Source: Prorocentrum cordatum (taxonomy: Eukaryota > Sar > Dinophyceae > Prorocentrales > Prorocentraceae). Taken from it: 64,000 bases of DNA. The stretch lies in NCBI GenBank assembly GCA_963575745.1, contig CAUYUJ010019938.1:47501-111500 (forward strand). Reading direction: 5' to 3'. Shown here in pieces: positions 22,754 to 34,819 of the stretch. Under the pieces are notes generated by a model. The model was given only the letters and a program-made list of their open reading frames with translations. It searched no databases and was not told the origin of the DNA. Numbering within the stretch: the stretch's first letter is position 1; every line of letters starts with the position of its first letter. The translations under genes and the position numbers were made by a program.

Positions 22754-25650
22754 CTACATCCCAATCGACGCCAAGGTTGGGGCGCGGCGCAAAACGCGGA
22801 AGTCGTAGTGGGCGCTGGCCAGATCGCCCCTGGAAACCGGCTGAAGTCGCCATAGCCGCGGGAATTGCAGGCCCCCCCTGCCGCGGCCCCCCCCGCCCCG
22901 CCCGTCGCAGGCCAGGCCCCGCCCCTCCACGGAGAGCGCGCCGCAGGTGGCTTTCATGCATTTGACAACTTCCGACCAGATCTCTCGCCCGCGGTCCACA
23001 TTGCTCCCCCAAGGCATTCAACGCGCGTCGCACCTGTTGGAGGGCGAAAGAAGGAATCTGCAACAAGGGGTCCTCAATGGGGGCTGAATTGCCCATGCGT
23101 GCTCAATGAGTCGCTCGTGCATGTGATCGGTTACGATTGGTATCCAAACTTGGCGGTCATGGGGGGGCCAGTCGTTCGCGCCCGCGCGCTGCCCGCGCGG
23201 GCGCGCGCGCCGCCCATCCATTATCGTTCATGCGCGCGGGCGTTCTTGCTCATTGCGCGCGGGGCGGCGAAGTGGAGCGCATGCGTGTCTTGATTGTGCG
23301 ATTGATGACCGCGCACGCTCCCGAACCATGACGCATTGACCCCCAAGAAATATTTGGAATGGCCCCCGCGATTCTCCAAAAATGTGAATTCACATGTTCC
23401 TTCTTCCCAAAATACGAATCACATTCTGGCCACTTCATAAAGACTCCTGCACAACATTCCAAAATGTGAATTCACATGTCACTTTTTTCTCCAAAATGTG
23501 AATTCACAATTTCCTTTTTCCCAACATGGGAATTCACATGTTGCTTTTCCCCACAATGTGAACTCAGATTTTCCCTGGCCTTCAATATCCCCGAAACTGA
23601 GGCGCAGCGTTCCGCATGTCAGATTGGCTGGGCAGATTTTGACACTCACCTCACCGCTGTCGTTCATTCCAACCTTGTCTCTTTGCGCCCTCAGCGCGCG
23701 TTGCCTTCGTCGCCTTTCCCGAGCCCCCCGCCCCCTTGCTTCGCCCCCCTCAAATCTCGCGCGCGGGCGCAGGCCGGGAGCTTCAAGCGCTTCCCCCGCC
23801 GAACACGGCAATCGAGGATGCATCGCCCACTCATGGCCCATAAAGACACCATTGCCAGGACCCTGCGCCCGACCCCCACTTTCACCCTCCAAACCCGGGC
23901 GCCTGACGGCCGCCCCGGCCCCTCCACCCAGCGGCTGCCCTGGCCGCGTCTCGCGCGTTCCAGCTCCGCGAGCGCCCCGCTGGTCGCCCCGCCAATGGCC
24001 CCGCTGAAGCCAGTCGCCAGTCCACTCGGACCCTGCTTGGGCTGCGAGGCGAGGCCTCCGCGGCGCCCCGACGTCGCGCGGCGCGCGCCGCGTCTCCTGC
24101 CGGTGGGCGGGCGGCGACGGCAGACGCAAGCGCGGGCCCCAGGTCGCGCCAGCCGGCGCGCCCCGGGGGCACCCGCGCAGCGCGCCCCTTCGGATGGGGG
24201 CCGAGCCAAGTGAGCGGCGCTGGGCCCATCCCAGATCGCCAGCCAGGAATCGCTGATGCGGACGCGTGAGCGCTGCCCTCTGCGCGCCTCCTCGACTGGC
24301 CTGGGGACCCCCCCCCAGCCATGGGTCAGGCAACAGTCGCTGCCCCTGCCCGTCGGCCTGCGCGCGCCAGCAAGCAGCCTAGCGCTCGCCCGCGTCATCC
24401 CCGGCGAAGACGCAAGCTCCACAGCGGACGTCCGGGGCCCCGAAAATTGGCTTCGCCGCGGGGAGGCACCCCTCGCGCACCCCGAGGTCGCGGCCCGAGC
24501 GCATGCCGTAGTCGGCGCCAAAGACGCGGCCCTCACGTCGATCGCCCAGCGGGGGCGGGGGCAGCGCGCTGGCGCCGCGGGCCTCGCCGCCCCAGTCTGG
24601 GCTCGGAGAGGGGCTAGCACTGGGGCTGGCCACCCGCCCCCACAGCCCTCGGGCGGTCGTGGCCCCGAAAGAAACTCTCCAATGCAGGCTCTAGGTCGTC
24701 GTCTCTGTCTCCGCCTCCACGCGCTCCCTCGACTGCGATTCATCGATGTCCGCCAGGGCCGCGCGCCCCCCGCCCTGGGGGCAGTTTCCTGGCGCCCCGC
24801 CCAGCGACGTCGCGTCGCTGTAAATGAAGGCCAGGACATCGAATCACTCGCCGCGGGCCCAGCACCTCGCGTCAACCGCGCGGCCCCTGCGCCTCTCCAG
24901 CTCCTCGGGGCGTCGCTCTTCGACGAAGCCCGCCGCGCCTCGTCGATTTCGCGACGGGGCTCGCGAGCATGGCCCGCCGCGACGCGCGCGCGATATCCTA
25001 GCAACACCTGCTGCGCCGCGACGCGAGTCGGATCACGTCGGACGCCGCAGGCGAGGCCAATGTCTGGCACGCCAGGTTGGGGCAGGCCGGAGGCGGAAGC
25101 GGCTCGAGGTCAGCCAGCGCCGCTGTTGACTCCACTGGCATGGCCGGCAGCGGAACGCGCGTCTCGCGGGCGACGTCGGGGGGCTCGCGCGCCGGCCAGG
25201 TCGCGCCTCGTTGCAACAGGGGGCGCGCCCGCAATGCAGCGCGGCCGAGCACGCGCACAAATTCGGAGAAGACGTCGACGTCCATCCACATTGGCACCTC
25301 GGCGTCGCCCCGGAGAGGAACAGGTGCAAGTCGCCCCCAGCGCAGCGCCCCCCACCGCCCGGGCCGATCGCCCACTCGACCAGGCGCACGCACCTGAACT
25401 GAGACTGGGGGCGCGCCCCCTCCCATGCCCATTCGCCCAGTTCTAGCTGCCCCGCCCTGGGCGCCCCACCGCCCCCCCACAGGCGGGCGAAAGAAAATGC
25501 CCGAGGTGGCCCGGGCCCGCGGCGGCGCGCCGCATTGTCAGCGCCCTCGCCCATGTTGCCGGCGCGGAAGCTGACCGCTGCCGACTCACCTCGGGGCCGA
25601 AGCTGCACCTGACATACCCGACCAGGTCCAACAGTTCGGCGCGCGTCAGT
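22754..25650 (-). CDS. Probable multi-exon gene of unknown function, possibly frameshifted
   Basis: Several minus-strand pieces have gene-like codon use and splice signals. Exon 25590-25650 follows GTCAG and encodes LTRAELLDLVGYVRCSFGPE, ending in a canonical GTGAGT donor. The next begins at 25398 after CTCAG with FRCVRLVEWAIGPGGGG and reaches GGDLHLFLSG. The frame then shifts by one base at a G4 run near 25330 into GDAEVPMWMDVDVFSEFVRV. Further pieces encode DVLAFIYSDATSLGGAP (about 24800-24840), DDDLEPALESFFRGHDRP (about 24655-24715), REGRVFGADYGMRSGRDLGV (about 24490-24550) and REIWSEVVKCMKATCGALSV (about 22925-22985). Order and strand agree, but I cannot prove they form one gene and recognise no family. 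The frameshift may be real decay or a homopolymer error. Confidence 0.35.
23370..23575. repeat. Minisatellite carrying the palindrome ATGTGAATTCACAT
   Basis: About six imperfect units of roughly 33 bases share CCAAAATGTGAATTCACATG. The core is a perfect 14-base palindrome in at least two units. The spacers are T/C-rich. No gene spans it convincingly. Confidence 0.75.
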
Positions 25651-25654
25651 CTGA

Positions 25655-26375
25655 CAAGTCAGCGGCCCCCGAGGTCGGGCAGCGGCGCGGGCGGGCAGCT
25701 GCCAGGCAGAGCAGGTTGCCAGGGCGGCCAAGAGTTGTCCTGGAAGCACTTCCCGGGGACGTCAGTCCCCTGGTCCTGCCACGCGTGCGTCGCGGGGCTC
25801 GGCTCGCACGGAGGGGCGCCCGCCCCGGCCCGCCCGCCCGCCCGCTTGGGCCCAGGGGGGGGGGGGGCGCCTCCCGCGAGCAGCGGGGGCTGCCGCCGCC
25901 CCCGCCCCTTCCGGGCGCGGAGCCGGGGAGCCGCCACCAGTCGAAGCCCCCCCTGGCCCTCGCGCGGGGGACGGCGCCTGTCCGTCGCCCCCGGGGCTCC
26001 CCAGACCTCCCGCGGCGCCGGGGGGCCCTTGCTGGTCGCGCCCCAGCGGCGACGGGCCGGGCGGGCGCCCGTCTGCGTCGGCGCCGCGACGAACGTCGCG
26101 CGCCATCTCGCCATCCGGGGGTCGTTCCCTGGGCGGGCGGGCGGCGACCGCGCCGCGCGACTTCCGGCGCCATCCTTGCCCCTGCCCCCAGGTCGGGCAG
26201 GGCCGTCGCCACCCCCCCCGTGCCGGTCGCGCCCGGGAGATGGGCTGCGCCCAGGTGGCACGGGGCGCCCCCGCAGCGCACGCGGGCATCCCTCTCGCGG
26301 CATCCCCCGCAACGGATTCAGAGGCCGCGCCGTCGGCGCCCGGGGCCCGCGCTCGCGCCATGGATCTCCTCGCGA
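25655..26375. other. Extremely GC-rich sequence, ambiguous frames
   Basis: All six frames stay open for long distances because stop codons are rare at this base composition. Upstream exons of the neighbouring minus-strand candidate could lie here. No motif allows a call. Confidence 0.3.
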
Positions 26376-26960
26376 CCTCCTCGGGGGCCGCGCTCTCGCT
26401 CGAGACTTCGTCGCGGGCCGCGCGGAACGCGCGCTTCAGCGACCCGCCCGCTCGACCTGGCCGCCTGGGCCCGCCATCCCGGCCCGCCTGTCGCGGTCTG
26501 CCCGCTCGATCTACCCGCCCGGCCCTGCCGCGCGCGTTCTGCCCCTGGCCCCCCCTCCTGCTACTTGTGTTGTTTTGTCTCTCTCTCTCTCTTTCTTCCC
26601 TCTCTTCCCTCTCTCTCTCTCCCTTTTTTTTGTCTCTCTCTCTCTCTCTCTCTTTCTCTTTCTCTTTCTCTTTCTCTTTCTCTCTCTCTCTCTCTCTTTC
26701 TTTCTCTCTCTCTCTCTCTCTCTCTCCCTCTCTCTCTCTCTCTCTCGCGCGCTCCATCGCCCCCCCTCCATCTCGTCGTATCCCTCGCCGTGGGGGCCGC
26801 GCGGAATGCGCGTTGCAGGCGAAACAGATGCACCCCCACGGGGGCGCGATCGAAGACGAGGGCGGGCATCCAGGTTTTGGGATGCATGCGTTGGATGGCA
26901 CGCGCGCAGACAAAAGCGAACAACATGGAAAGTGCTGTCGTTGCTGTTGTTGCTGTTGAA
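26376..26960 (+). repeat. Family B dispersed repeat, forward copy with (CT)n expansion
   Basis: GCGCTCTCGCTCGAGACTTC sub-repeats and CGACCCGCCCGCTCGACCTG are followed by a long (CT)n/(CTTT)n tract (26576-26750) and the tail CGATCGAAGACGAGGGCGGG. Frames across the CT tract are artefacts. Confidence 0.8.
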
Positions 26961-27007
26961 TTCTCATGTCCAAAAGATAGAAGTCATTGACCTTTATTCC
27001 CGGTTAC

Positions 27008-27009
27008 CG

Positions 27010-27055
<46 letters not shown>

Positions 27056-27115
27056 AAGTGCATATACATATATATATATATAGATATGTATATATGTATG
27101 TATATATTCCAAGTG
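27008..27115. repeat. (TA)n / TACATATATG microsatellite
   Basis: AT-rich dinucleotide array between family B units. Confidence 0.95.
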
Positions 27116-27624
27116 GAGCGCTTCCCCCGGGGCCCGCACCATTGTTTTTCACAAAGGAAAGCGAGGCGTCATCAAATTGCGCCCCTGGCCCCCGATTTAC
27201 AACGACAGCGGCCCCCGCCTGATACTTCTGACCCATTCATTTCCAAATCGCGCTCTCGCGCGGGGCCCCCTCGCATTACATGCAGGAATTGCGCTCTCGC
27301 GCGGGACTTCCTCGCCATGAATTCAGGCGCCGCGCCCTCGACACTCGGGAATCACGCTCTCGTTTCGGTCCGTTTCGCGATTTACTTGGGAATCGCGCTA
27401 CCGCTCGAGACTTCGTCGCGGTTCACGCAGCACATACGCTCCAGCAATCCGCGCGCTCGACCCAGCCGCCTGGGCCCGCCTTCCCAGCCCGCCCGTTGCG
27501 GCCTACCCACACGATCTGCCCGTCTGGTTCTGCAGCGTGCTTTCTGCTCCTAACCACCCTCCTGCTACTTTTTCTTGTGTTTGTGTTTTGTTGTTGTTTT
27601 CCTCTCTCCCTCTCTCTCTCTATC

Positions 27625-27678
<54 letters not shown>

Positions 27679-30600
27679 GCGCACCCCCCCCACCACTTGT
27701 CCCTTTCTTCCATCCGCCCTCTCTTCCCCCGCCGTCGGGGCTGCATGAAATACACGTTGCAGCTCAGAGAGGTGCCCCCAAAAGGGGGCACGAACGAATG
27801 CGAAGAGGGCGGTCATCGCGGATTTGGGATTTGCGCGTCGACTGGCACGCGGGCAGATAAGAGCGAACAGTCCTGAAATGGCTGTTGTTGTTGTTGCTGA
27901 AGGTGTGGTTAGTTTTGTTGGTGTCGCTGTTGATGTTGAGTTCTCATGTATATAGAATAATTGTGGTTGATCCCCCCATGCGCGCTAGCCAGTGCATTTT
28001 TGTTCACAAAGAGCGCTTCTCCCAGGACTCGCACGTTGTTTGTTTCCCGGCTGGGAAAATAGTACGTTACCAGATTGAGCCCCTGGCCTCTGGTCTACCA
28101 CAACAGCAACAGCAACGGCCCCCACCTGATACTTCCTCACAATGTATGTCCAGATCGCGTTCTCACGCAGGGCTTCCTCACGATGCATGCAAGAATCGCG
28201 CTCTCGCGTGGAACTTCCTCGCCATACATTCAGACGCCGCGCCCTCGACACTCAAGAATCACGGTCTCGCCGTGGACTTTTTCACGATCTATTTGGGAAC
28301 CGCGCTATCGCGCGAACCTTCCTCGCGATGCCTGCAGGACGTACGCTTCAGCAACGCGCCTGCTCGACCTGGCCGCCTGGGCCAACCTTCCCGACCCGCC
28401 CATCAGGGCCTAACTGCCCGATCTGCCCGCCCGGTTACGCCACCTGCTTTCTGTTCCTTACCCCCCTCCTGCTACGCTCGCACCCTCGACGCTCAGGAAT
28501 CACGCTCTCGCGCTGGTCTTTCTCGCGATTTGACCCGCCCACGAAGGTCTGCCCGACTGATCTGCCCGTCGGGTTCTGCCCCGTGCTTTCTGCTCCGAGC
28601 TCCCTTCCTGCTAATTCCTGTCGTGCTCCAACCTTCCCCTTTCCCCCCCCTATCCGCCCTCGCTTGCATGCGCGTGGCACGTAAGAAAAATGAACCCCGA
28701 GGGGGGAGGATCGAAGACGAACGGGGCGGGCACCGAGGGTTCGGGGTATACGTATTGAGTGGCACGCAACCGAATACGAGCGAACAGTCTGACAAATGTT
28801 GTTGTTGTTGTTGCTGGTGGTGGTGGTGGCGGTGGTGTTCGTGGTGTTCGTGGTGATGTCGTCGTTGATTTCTCACTCTTGCAAACAGAAAGAAGTATTG
28901 TTGACCCCCCCGCCCACACACACACACACACTGGTGCACATTGCATGTCTGAATTGAGTTGCCCCCCCTCGGGACTCGCACCCTGTTTTTCTGTGCGCGC
29001 GTGTGTTTGCAAGAAATAACATGCTCAAACTGTGCCACCAGCCAGCCCCCCGGCTATAACAGCAGCGGCTCCCGACTGATACTTCTGAGCAATGTATTCC
29101 GAAATCGCGCTGCCGCGTAGGACTTCCACACAAGTTACACAGGAATCGCGCTCTCGCACAGGACTTCCTCGCAAGTTATTCAAACGCCGCAACTCGTCGA
29201 AACTCAAGAATCACACTCTCGCTCTGGCGTTTCTCATACTTGCCTTGACAATCGCCCTATCGCTCGAAACCTCCTCGAGATCCATTCAAGGCGCACGCTT
29301 CAGCAACCCGCCTGCTCGACCTGACCACCTTGGCCCGCCTCCCCGGCCCGCCCGTTAAGGTCTGCCTGCCCGATCTGCCCGTCTGGTTATACCACGTGCT
29401 TTCTGCTCCTAGCCCCCTCTTGCAAACTTCTCTCCTGCTCCATCCTCCTCCCTCCCCCGACCATCCGTCATCTCTTCTTTTATATGCGCGTGGCAGGTAA
29501 GGAAAAGATACCCCCAAAGGGGTACGATCGAAGACAAAGAGAGCGGATGCCGAGGGTTTGGGATAAACGCATTGAATAACACACGAGCAGATACAAGCGA
29601 ACAGTCTGAAAATGTATGGTGTTGATGTTGTTGTTCCTGTGTTTGGTGCTGTTGTTGTTATTAGTAGTGTTGTTGTTGTCCTGTCGGTGTTGGTGTTGTT
29701 GTTGGTGGTGGTATTGTTGTCCTTGTTGCTCTCTCACTCTTGCGATCCCCCCACCGGTGCATACTGTTCTTTCCACTTGAAGTGCCCCCCCCGGGACTCG
29801 CACCACGTTTCGTTTTCAGGGGACGGGTTTCCTGCTCAAGCCGTGTCGTTGCCCCCCTGGCTACAACAGCAACGGCTCCCGCCTGATATTTCTGATCAAT
29901 GAATTCCAAAATCGCGTTCTCGCGCGGGGCTTCCTCACAAGTTCTACAAGAATCGCACTTTCGCGTGGAACTTCTCGCCATGTACTCAGACGCCGCGTCC
30001 AAGACACTCAAGAATCACGCTTTCGCTTTCGGTTCTCCCACGATTTACTTGAGAATGGCGCTATCGGTCGAGACTTATGCAAGACTCACGCTTCAGCAGC
30101 CCGCCTGCTCGACCTGGCCGCCTGGGCCCACCTTCCGGGCCCACCTTCCCGACCGCACCGCGAAGGTCTGCCCGGCCGATCTACCCGTTTGGTTATCCCC
30201 TCCCGCTAAATTCTCTCGTGCTTCATCTTTCTCCCTCCCTCGTCCATCCGTCCTGAAATCCTCGGTTTAAGGGGTTGCATTCAATGCGCATGGCAAGTAC
30301 AGAAAATATACCGCCAAGGGGGTACGATCGAAGACGGAAAAGACTGGTACCGAACGACGCGGGGTATGCGTTTTAAGTAGCCCGCGAACAGACCAGAGCG
30401 CACTATCTGAACATGATTGTTGTTGAACTCTCGCTCGAGAAGAATAACGATTGTTGATTCCCCCACCGTTGCACATTCTGTACTTTTTCAATTGAAATGC
30501 CCCCCCTCGGGTCTCGCACCCTGATTCTTTCTCAAGAAAGCTCTTCTTACTCGAACTATGCCCCTGGCCACCAAACTAGATCAGCGGCTCCCTCCTGATA

Positions 30601-31310
30601 CTTTCCATCAACGGATTCCAAAATCGCGCTCTCGCGAGGGACTTATTCACAATGTATGCAAAAACCGCGCTCTCGCGTGGGACGTCAATGCAATATCCAG
30701 ACGCCGCGCCCACGACACTCAAGAATCACGCGCTCGCTAAAAGTTGTCCTTGTGATTTACTTGGGAAGCGCGCTATCGCTCGACACTTCCGCGCGATTCA
30801 TGCAGGAAACACGCTGCAGCAGCCCGCCTGCTCGACCTGGCCGCCTGGGCACGCCTTCACGACCCGCCCGATAGGGCCTGCCCGGCCGATCTGCCCGTTT
30901 GGTTATACCACGTGTTTGCTGCTCACCGCCCCCCTCCTGCTAAATTCTCTCGTGCTTCATCTTTTTCCCTCCCTCGTCCATCCATCCCCTCTTCCCCGAC
31001 TTTAGGGACTGCACGAAATTCAAGTGGCAACTAAAAAAGATATACCTCCGAAGGGGTACGATCAAAGACAAAGAGAGCGGATACCGAGGGTTTGGGATAT
31101 ACGTGATGACTGGCACACGAATAAATAGGAGCGAACAATATGAAAATGATTGGTGGTGTTATTGAGTTTTCACTCTTGACGAATAACCACTGTTGGTCCC
31201 CACAGGTGCACATAATTGTGCCTGTTCAATTGAAGTGCCTCCCTCGGGACTCACACCCTGCTTTTTCTCGAGTCCAAGAGAATATGCCTGCTCAAACTAA
31301 GCCCTGGCTC
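27115..31310 (+). repeat. Head-to-tail array of family B units, 0.7-0.95 kb each
   Basis: The unit leader (GCGCTTCCCCCGGGGCCCGC or CCCCCTCGGGACTCGCACCC) recurs near 27119, 28008, 28966, 29787, 30500 and 31238. Each unit then has four or five diverged 40-base sub-repeats around ATCGCGCTCTCGCG, a CGCCTGCTCGACCTGGCCGC block, a pyrimidine-rich stretch, CGATCGAAGACGAA and GAGCGAACAGTCTGAAAATG, ending in a (TGT)n tract. No unit keeps an open frame that resembles a protein. This is a locally amplified non-coding repeat, possibly a degenerate transposon. Confidence 0.75.
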
Positions 31311-31389
31311 CCGAACTCCAACAACAATAGCAACATCAACAATAGCAGCAAGATCAACAACAACAGCAATTAGTTTAAGACTGTTCGCT

Positions 31390-32155
31390 CTCAATGGCAC
31401 GCGTGTCCTGATTTATGTATACCCCAACCCTCGATACCCGCCCACTTCGTCTTCGATCGCGCCCCCTTTCTGGGGGGGATATCTTCTTTGTCGGCCACTG
31501 ACTGCGAGGAACTCTCGATCGAGAGCGCCATTCCGAAATTCGGGAGCCTCTCTGGCCAGGCCAAAGGGCTCTCGGAATTCAGATTGAAAAATATCGAACG
31601 GGATCCTTTGTCACCGTGTCTAGGCCTCAATCAACTGGCCTGAATTGCGAGAGAATCTCGATCGAGAGCGCCACTCTTGACTTCGGGGGCATCTCTGGCA
31701 AGGGCCTCTGAGAATACATCTTGAGGAAGTTTCGAACGAGAGCCCTTGTCCTCGTAATTGGGCCTCCACCCTTTTGACTGAATCACGAGAAAATCTCGAG
31801 CGAGAGCGCCGTTCCTGAGTTCGGGGGCCGTCCTGGCCAGGGGCTGTCGGAGTAAATCGTGAGGGAGTGTCGAGCAGGAGCCCTTGTCGTGTGGCTGGGC
31901 CACCGCCAACTTGACTGAATTGTGAGGAAGTCTCGAGCGAGAGCGCCGTTTCTGAGTTCGGGGGCCTCTCTGGCCAGGGTGCCTCGGGGTAAAGTGCGAG
32001 GAAGTATCAAGCGGGCGACGTTGTCGTCGTAGCCACGCCTCCCAAGGCACACTTTTACACTCAAGCCAACGCTCGCACGGGAGCCTCGCTTTCAGAGAAA
32101 AAAAGCCGGCGTTGAAGCGAGAGCGCGCCGAAGCGTTTCCGGATACCAGCAACAA
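31390..32155. repeat. Family C tandem array, second locus
   Basis: GAGAGCGCCRTTCCTGAGTT-type units at about 31522, 31664, 31802 and 31943, with GGCCTCTCTGGCCAGG palindromes. Matches 15858-16475 in order and orientation. Confidence 0.75.
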
Positions 32156-32187
32156 ATATTCTCTAGAAATGAATACTCAATAAACCA

Positions 32188-32220
32188 CCAACAGCAACAA
32201 CAGCAGCAGCAGCAACAACT

Positions 32221-32254
<34 letters not shown>

Positions 32255-32285
32255 GAACAACAACAACAACAACAACAACAATCAG
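32188..32285. repeat. (CAA)n/(CAG)n microsatellite
   Basis: Triplet array upstream of family A copy 3. Confidence 0.95.
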
Positions 32286-33063
32286 TTTACCCGAACGCGT
32301 GGTGTTCTCCCCAGTGCCAGGGTTTTCATACGACACCAGGCAATACCCCCACTTCGTGGGGGGGCATTACAAGCTCTACCAAATATCCAAACGACTCTTC
32401 GCGACCACCCAAACCCAGCTTCCCGCCCTATGACGTTGGGACACTTCACTTCGTGGCGTGCGGACGACCGTGGCTACTACACTGGCGTGGGGTACACACC
32501 CACAGAACCCAATGGTTTTTGGAGATTTCGGCGTGCGCGCGCGAAGAAAAAACGAATGTGTCCCGCATGGTATTATTTGACAGGGATGATGGCCCTGGCA
32601 GGTGCGCAACCGTTGTCGCAGAAGTTCGAAAAAGTTGCTCGCAAAAGCCCGTTTGACAGAAATGTTTAAAAAGTGTTGGGTTTCCTACGAATCCGCAAGA
32701 GCGCGCGGGATGAGATTTTGACATTTTTTTGTTGAAAAACCATTGGTTTTTTGATGTTTTTATGTTAAAATCGCTCCGAACACTAAGCTTTTGGAAGGAT
32801 TTCGTCTTGCGCGCGCGAATGTCCACTTTACCTTATTTTTTGCAAGGGATTCTTGAAATTTGATTATATTAGAACAAGAAATGTCATTTTATAGTGTTTT
32901 TTGCAAGGGAAAACGGATTACAACAAAACAACCGGATCTTGATCAACTCGAATTACCTGAGGCTTCCTCACGAAAATGATGAAAATGTAGCTGCGGCCTA
33001 GGCGCGGCGGGGGGGCGCGCACCAGGGGGCCCAACAATAATTATTCTTTAGAATTAATAATGT
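32286..33063 (+). mobile_element. Family A (CAA-bounded) dispersed repeat, copy 3
   Basis: Closely matches copy 1 from TTTACCCGAACGCGTGGTGT to CCCAACAATAATTATTCTTT, but lacks the CCACAGAAGTTGTTAAGCCT repeat present in copy 1. Confidence 0.75.
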
Positions 33064-34082
33064 TCAACAACAATTACTAGCACGTGGGGACACTCCGTTC
33101 TCACCAGTGCCAGGGTTTTCATAGGAGGCGGGCAATACCCCCACTTTGTGGGGGGGCCGGTTCAAGCTCTACCACATTTCCAAACGACTCTTCGCCACCA
33201 CCCACACCCAGCTTCCCGCCCTATGACGTTCGGACACTTCACTTCGTGGCCTGCGGACGACCGTGGCTACTACACTGGCGCGTGGCTACTACACTGGCGG
33301 ATTGTGGCCCCTGGCAGGCGCGCGAACGCCGTTGAAAGAGCTTGCGAAAGTAGCTCGCGCGAGCTCATGTAACATAAATGTTGAAAAACCATTGGTTTTT
33401 AAGGATTCGGACAGCGCGCGCGGGTAGAAATTTTGAAAATCCGTGCACGTGTTTTTCGAGGACCTACGGTGCGATTCGTGCGATTTTATGATACGCGGTG
33501 CTGAAATTCTTAAGAAACCCAATGGTGTTTGAAGATTTCGGCGTGCGCGCGCGAAGAAAAAACGAATGTGTCCCATATGGTATTATTTGACAGGGATGAT
33601 GGCCCTGGCAGGCGCGCAACCGTTGTTGCAGAAGTTCGAAGCACGTGAAAAAGTTGCTCGCAAGAGCCCGTTTGACAGAAATGTTGAAAAAGTATTGGGT
33701 TTCCTAAGAAATCCGCAAGAGCGCGCGGGATGAATTTTTGAAACTTTTTTTTGAAAAACCATTGGGTTTTTCATGTTTTTATGTTAAAATCGCTACGAAA
33801 ACTAAGGTTTTGGAAGGATTTCATCTTGCGCGCGCGAGTGTGCACTTCGTGTCATTTTTTGCAAAGGATTCTTGAAGTTTGGCTATGTTAGAACAAGACA
33901 TGTCATTTTATATTGTTTTTTGACAGGGAAAGCGGGCGTCAACAAAACAACCGGATCCGGACTCCCCCGTTTTGCCTGAGACTTCCTCGCGAAAATGATG
34001 AAAATGTGGCTGCGGCCTAGGCGCGGCGAGGGGGGCGTGCACCAGGGGGCCCAACAATAATTATTCTTGAGAAGTAATAATA
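33064..34082 (+). mobile_element. Family A (CAA-bounded) dispersed repeat, copy 4
   Basis: Directly abuts copy 3 with only AACAACAA between. The head is the TTACTAGCACGTGGGGACAC variant. It has an extra internal unit around AGCTCGCGCGAGCTCATGTA that copy 5 also carries. Confidence 0.75.
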
Positions 34083-34084
34083 TT

Positions 34085-34135
34085 CAACAACAACAGCAAC
34101 AGCAACACCAACACCAACACCAACACCAACAACAA

Positions 34136-34166
<31 letters not shown>

Positions 34167-34169
34167 AAG

Positions 34170-34218
<49 letters not shown>

Positions 34219-34252
34219 GCAGCAGCAGCAGCAACAACAACAACAGCAACAA
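34085..34252. repeat. (CAA)n microsatellite with CAG and ACC interruptions
   Basis: About 55 triplets. Poly-Gln and poly-Leu frames here are artefacts. Confidence 0.95.
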
Positions 34253-34800
34253 CGGCTCCCGCCTGATACTTCCTCACAATGTATTCCAAAATCGCGTTTT
34301 CGCGCCAGATTTCCGCACAATGTAGACAAGACTCGCGCTCTCGCGTGGGACTTCCTCGCCATGTATTCAGAAGCCGCGCCCTCTACACTCAGGAATCACG
34401 CTCTCGCTGTGCCTGTTCTAACGATTTATTTGGGAATCGCGCTATCGCTCGCAGGACTCACGCTGCAGCAGCCCGCCTGCTCGACCTGGCCGCCTGGGCC
34501 CGCCTTCCCGACCCGCCCGCGAAAGTCTGCAGGCCCGATCTGCCCGTCTGGCTCTACCAAGTGTGTTCTGCTCCTAGCCTCCCTCCTGCTGATTTCTCTC
34601 GTGCTCCATCCTTCTCCCTCCCCCCGTCCTCTCTTCCCATGTTTGACGGGGCTGCGCTAACTGCACGTGGCACGTGAGGAAGATATACCCCCAAGTGGGT
34701 AAGATCGAAGACAAAGAGGGCGTGTACCAAGGATTTGGGATGTTGAATGGTACTCGAGCAGATGCGGCGAATAGTCTTAAAATGATTGTTGTTGTTGCTG
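34253..34800 (+). repeat. Family B dispersed repeat, forward copy
   Basis: Starts GGCTCCCGCCTGATACTTCC, carries GCGCTCTCGCGTGGGACTTC and GCAGCCCGCCTGCTCGACCT, and ends in the (TGT)n tail. Confidence 0.8.
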
Positions 34801-34819
34801 CTGTTGTTGTGCTTGGTTT

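Noticed and set aside
26576-26771. Frames across the (CT)n tract as Ser/Leu-rich membrane proteins
   Set aside because: Pure dinucleotide translation.
22100-34800. Family B 40-base sub-repeats as a CRISPR-like array
   Set aside because: Sub-repeats are diverged and contiguous with no unique spacers, and the genome is eukaryotic.
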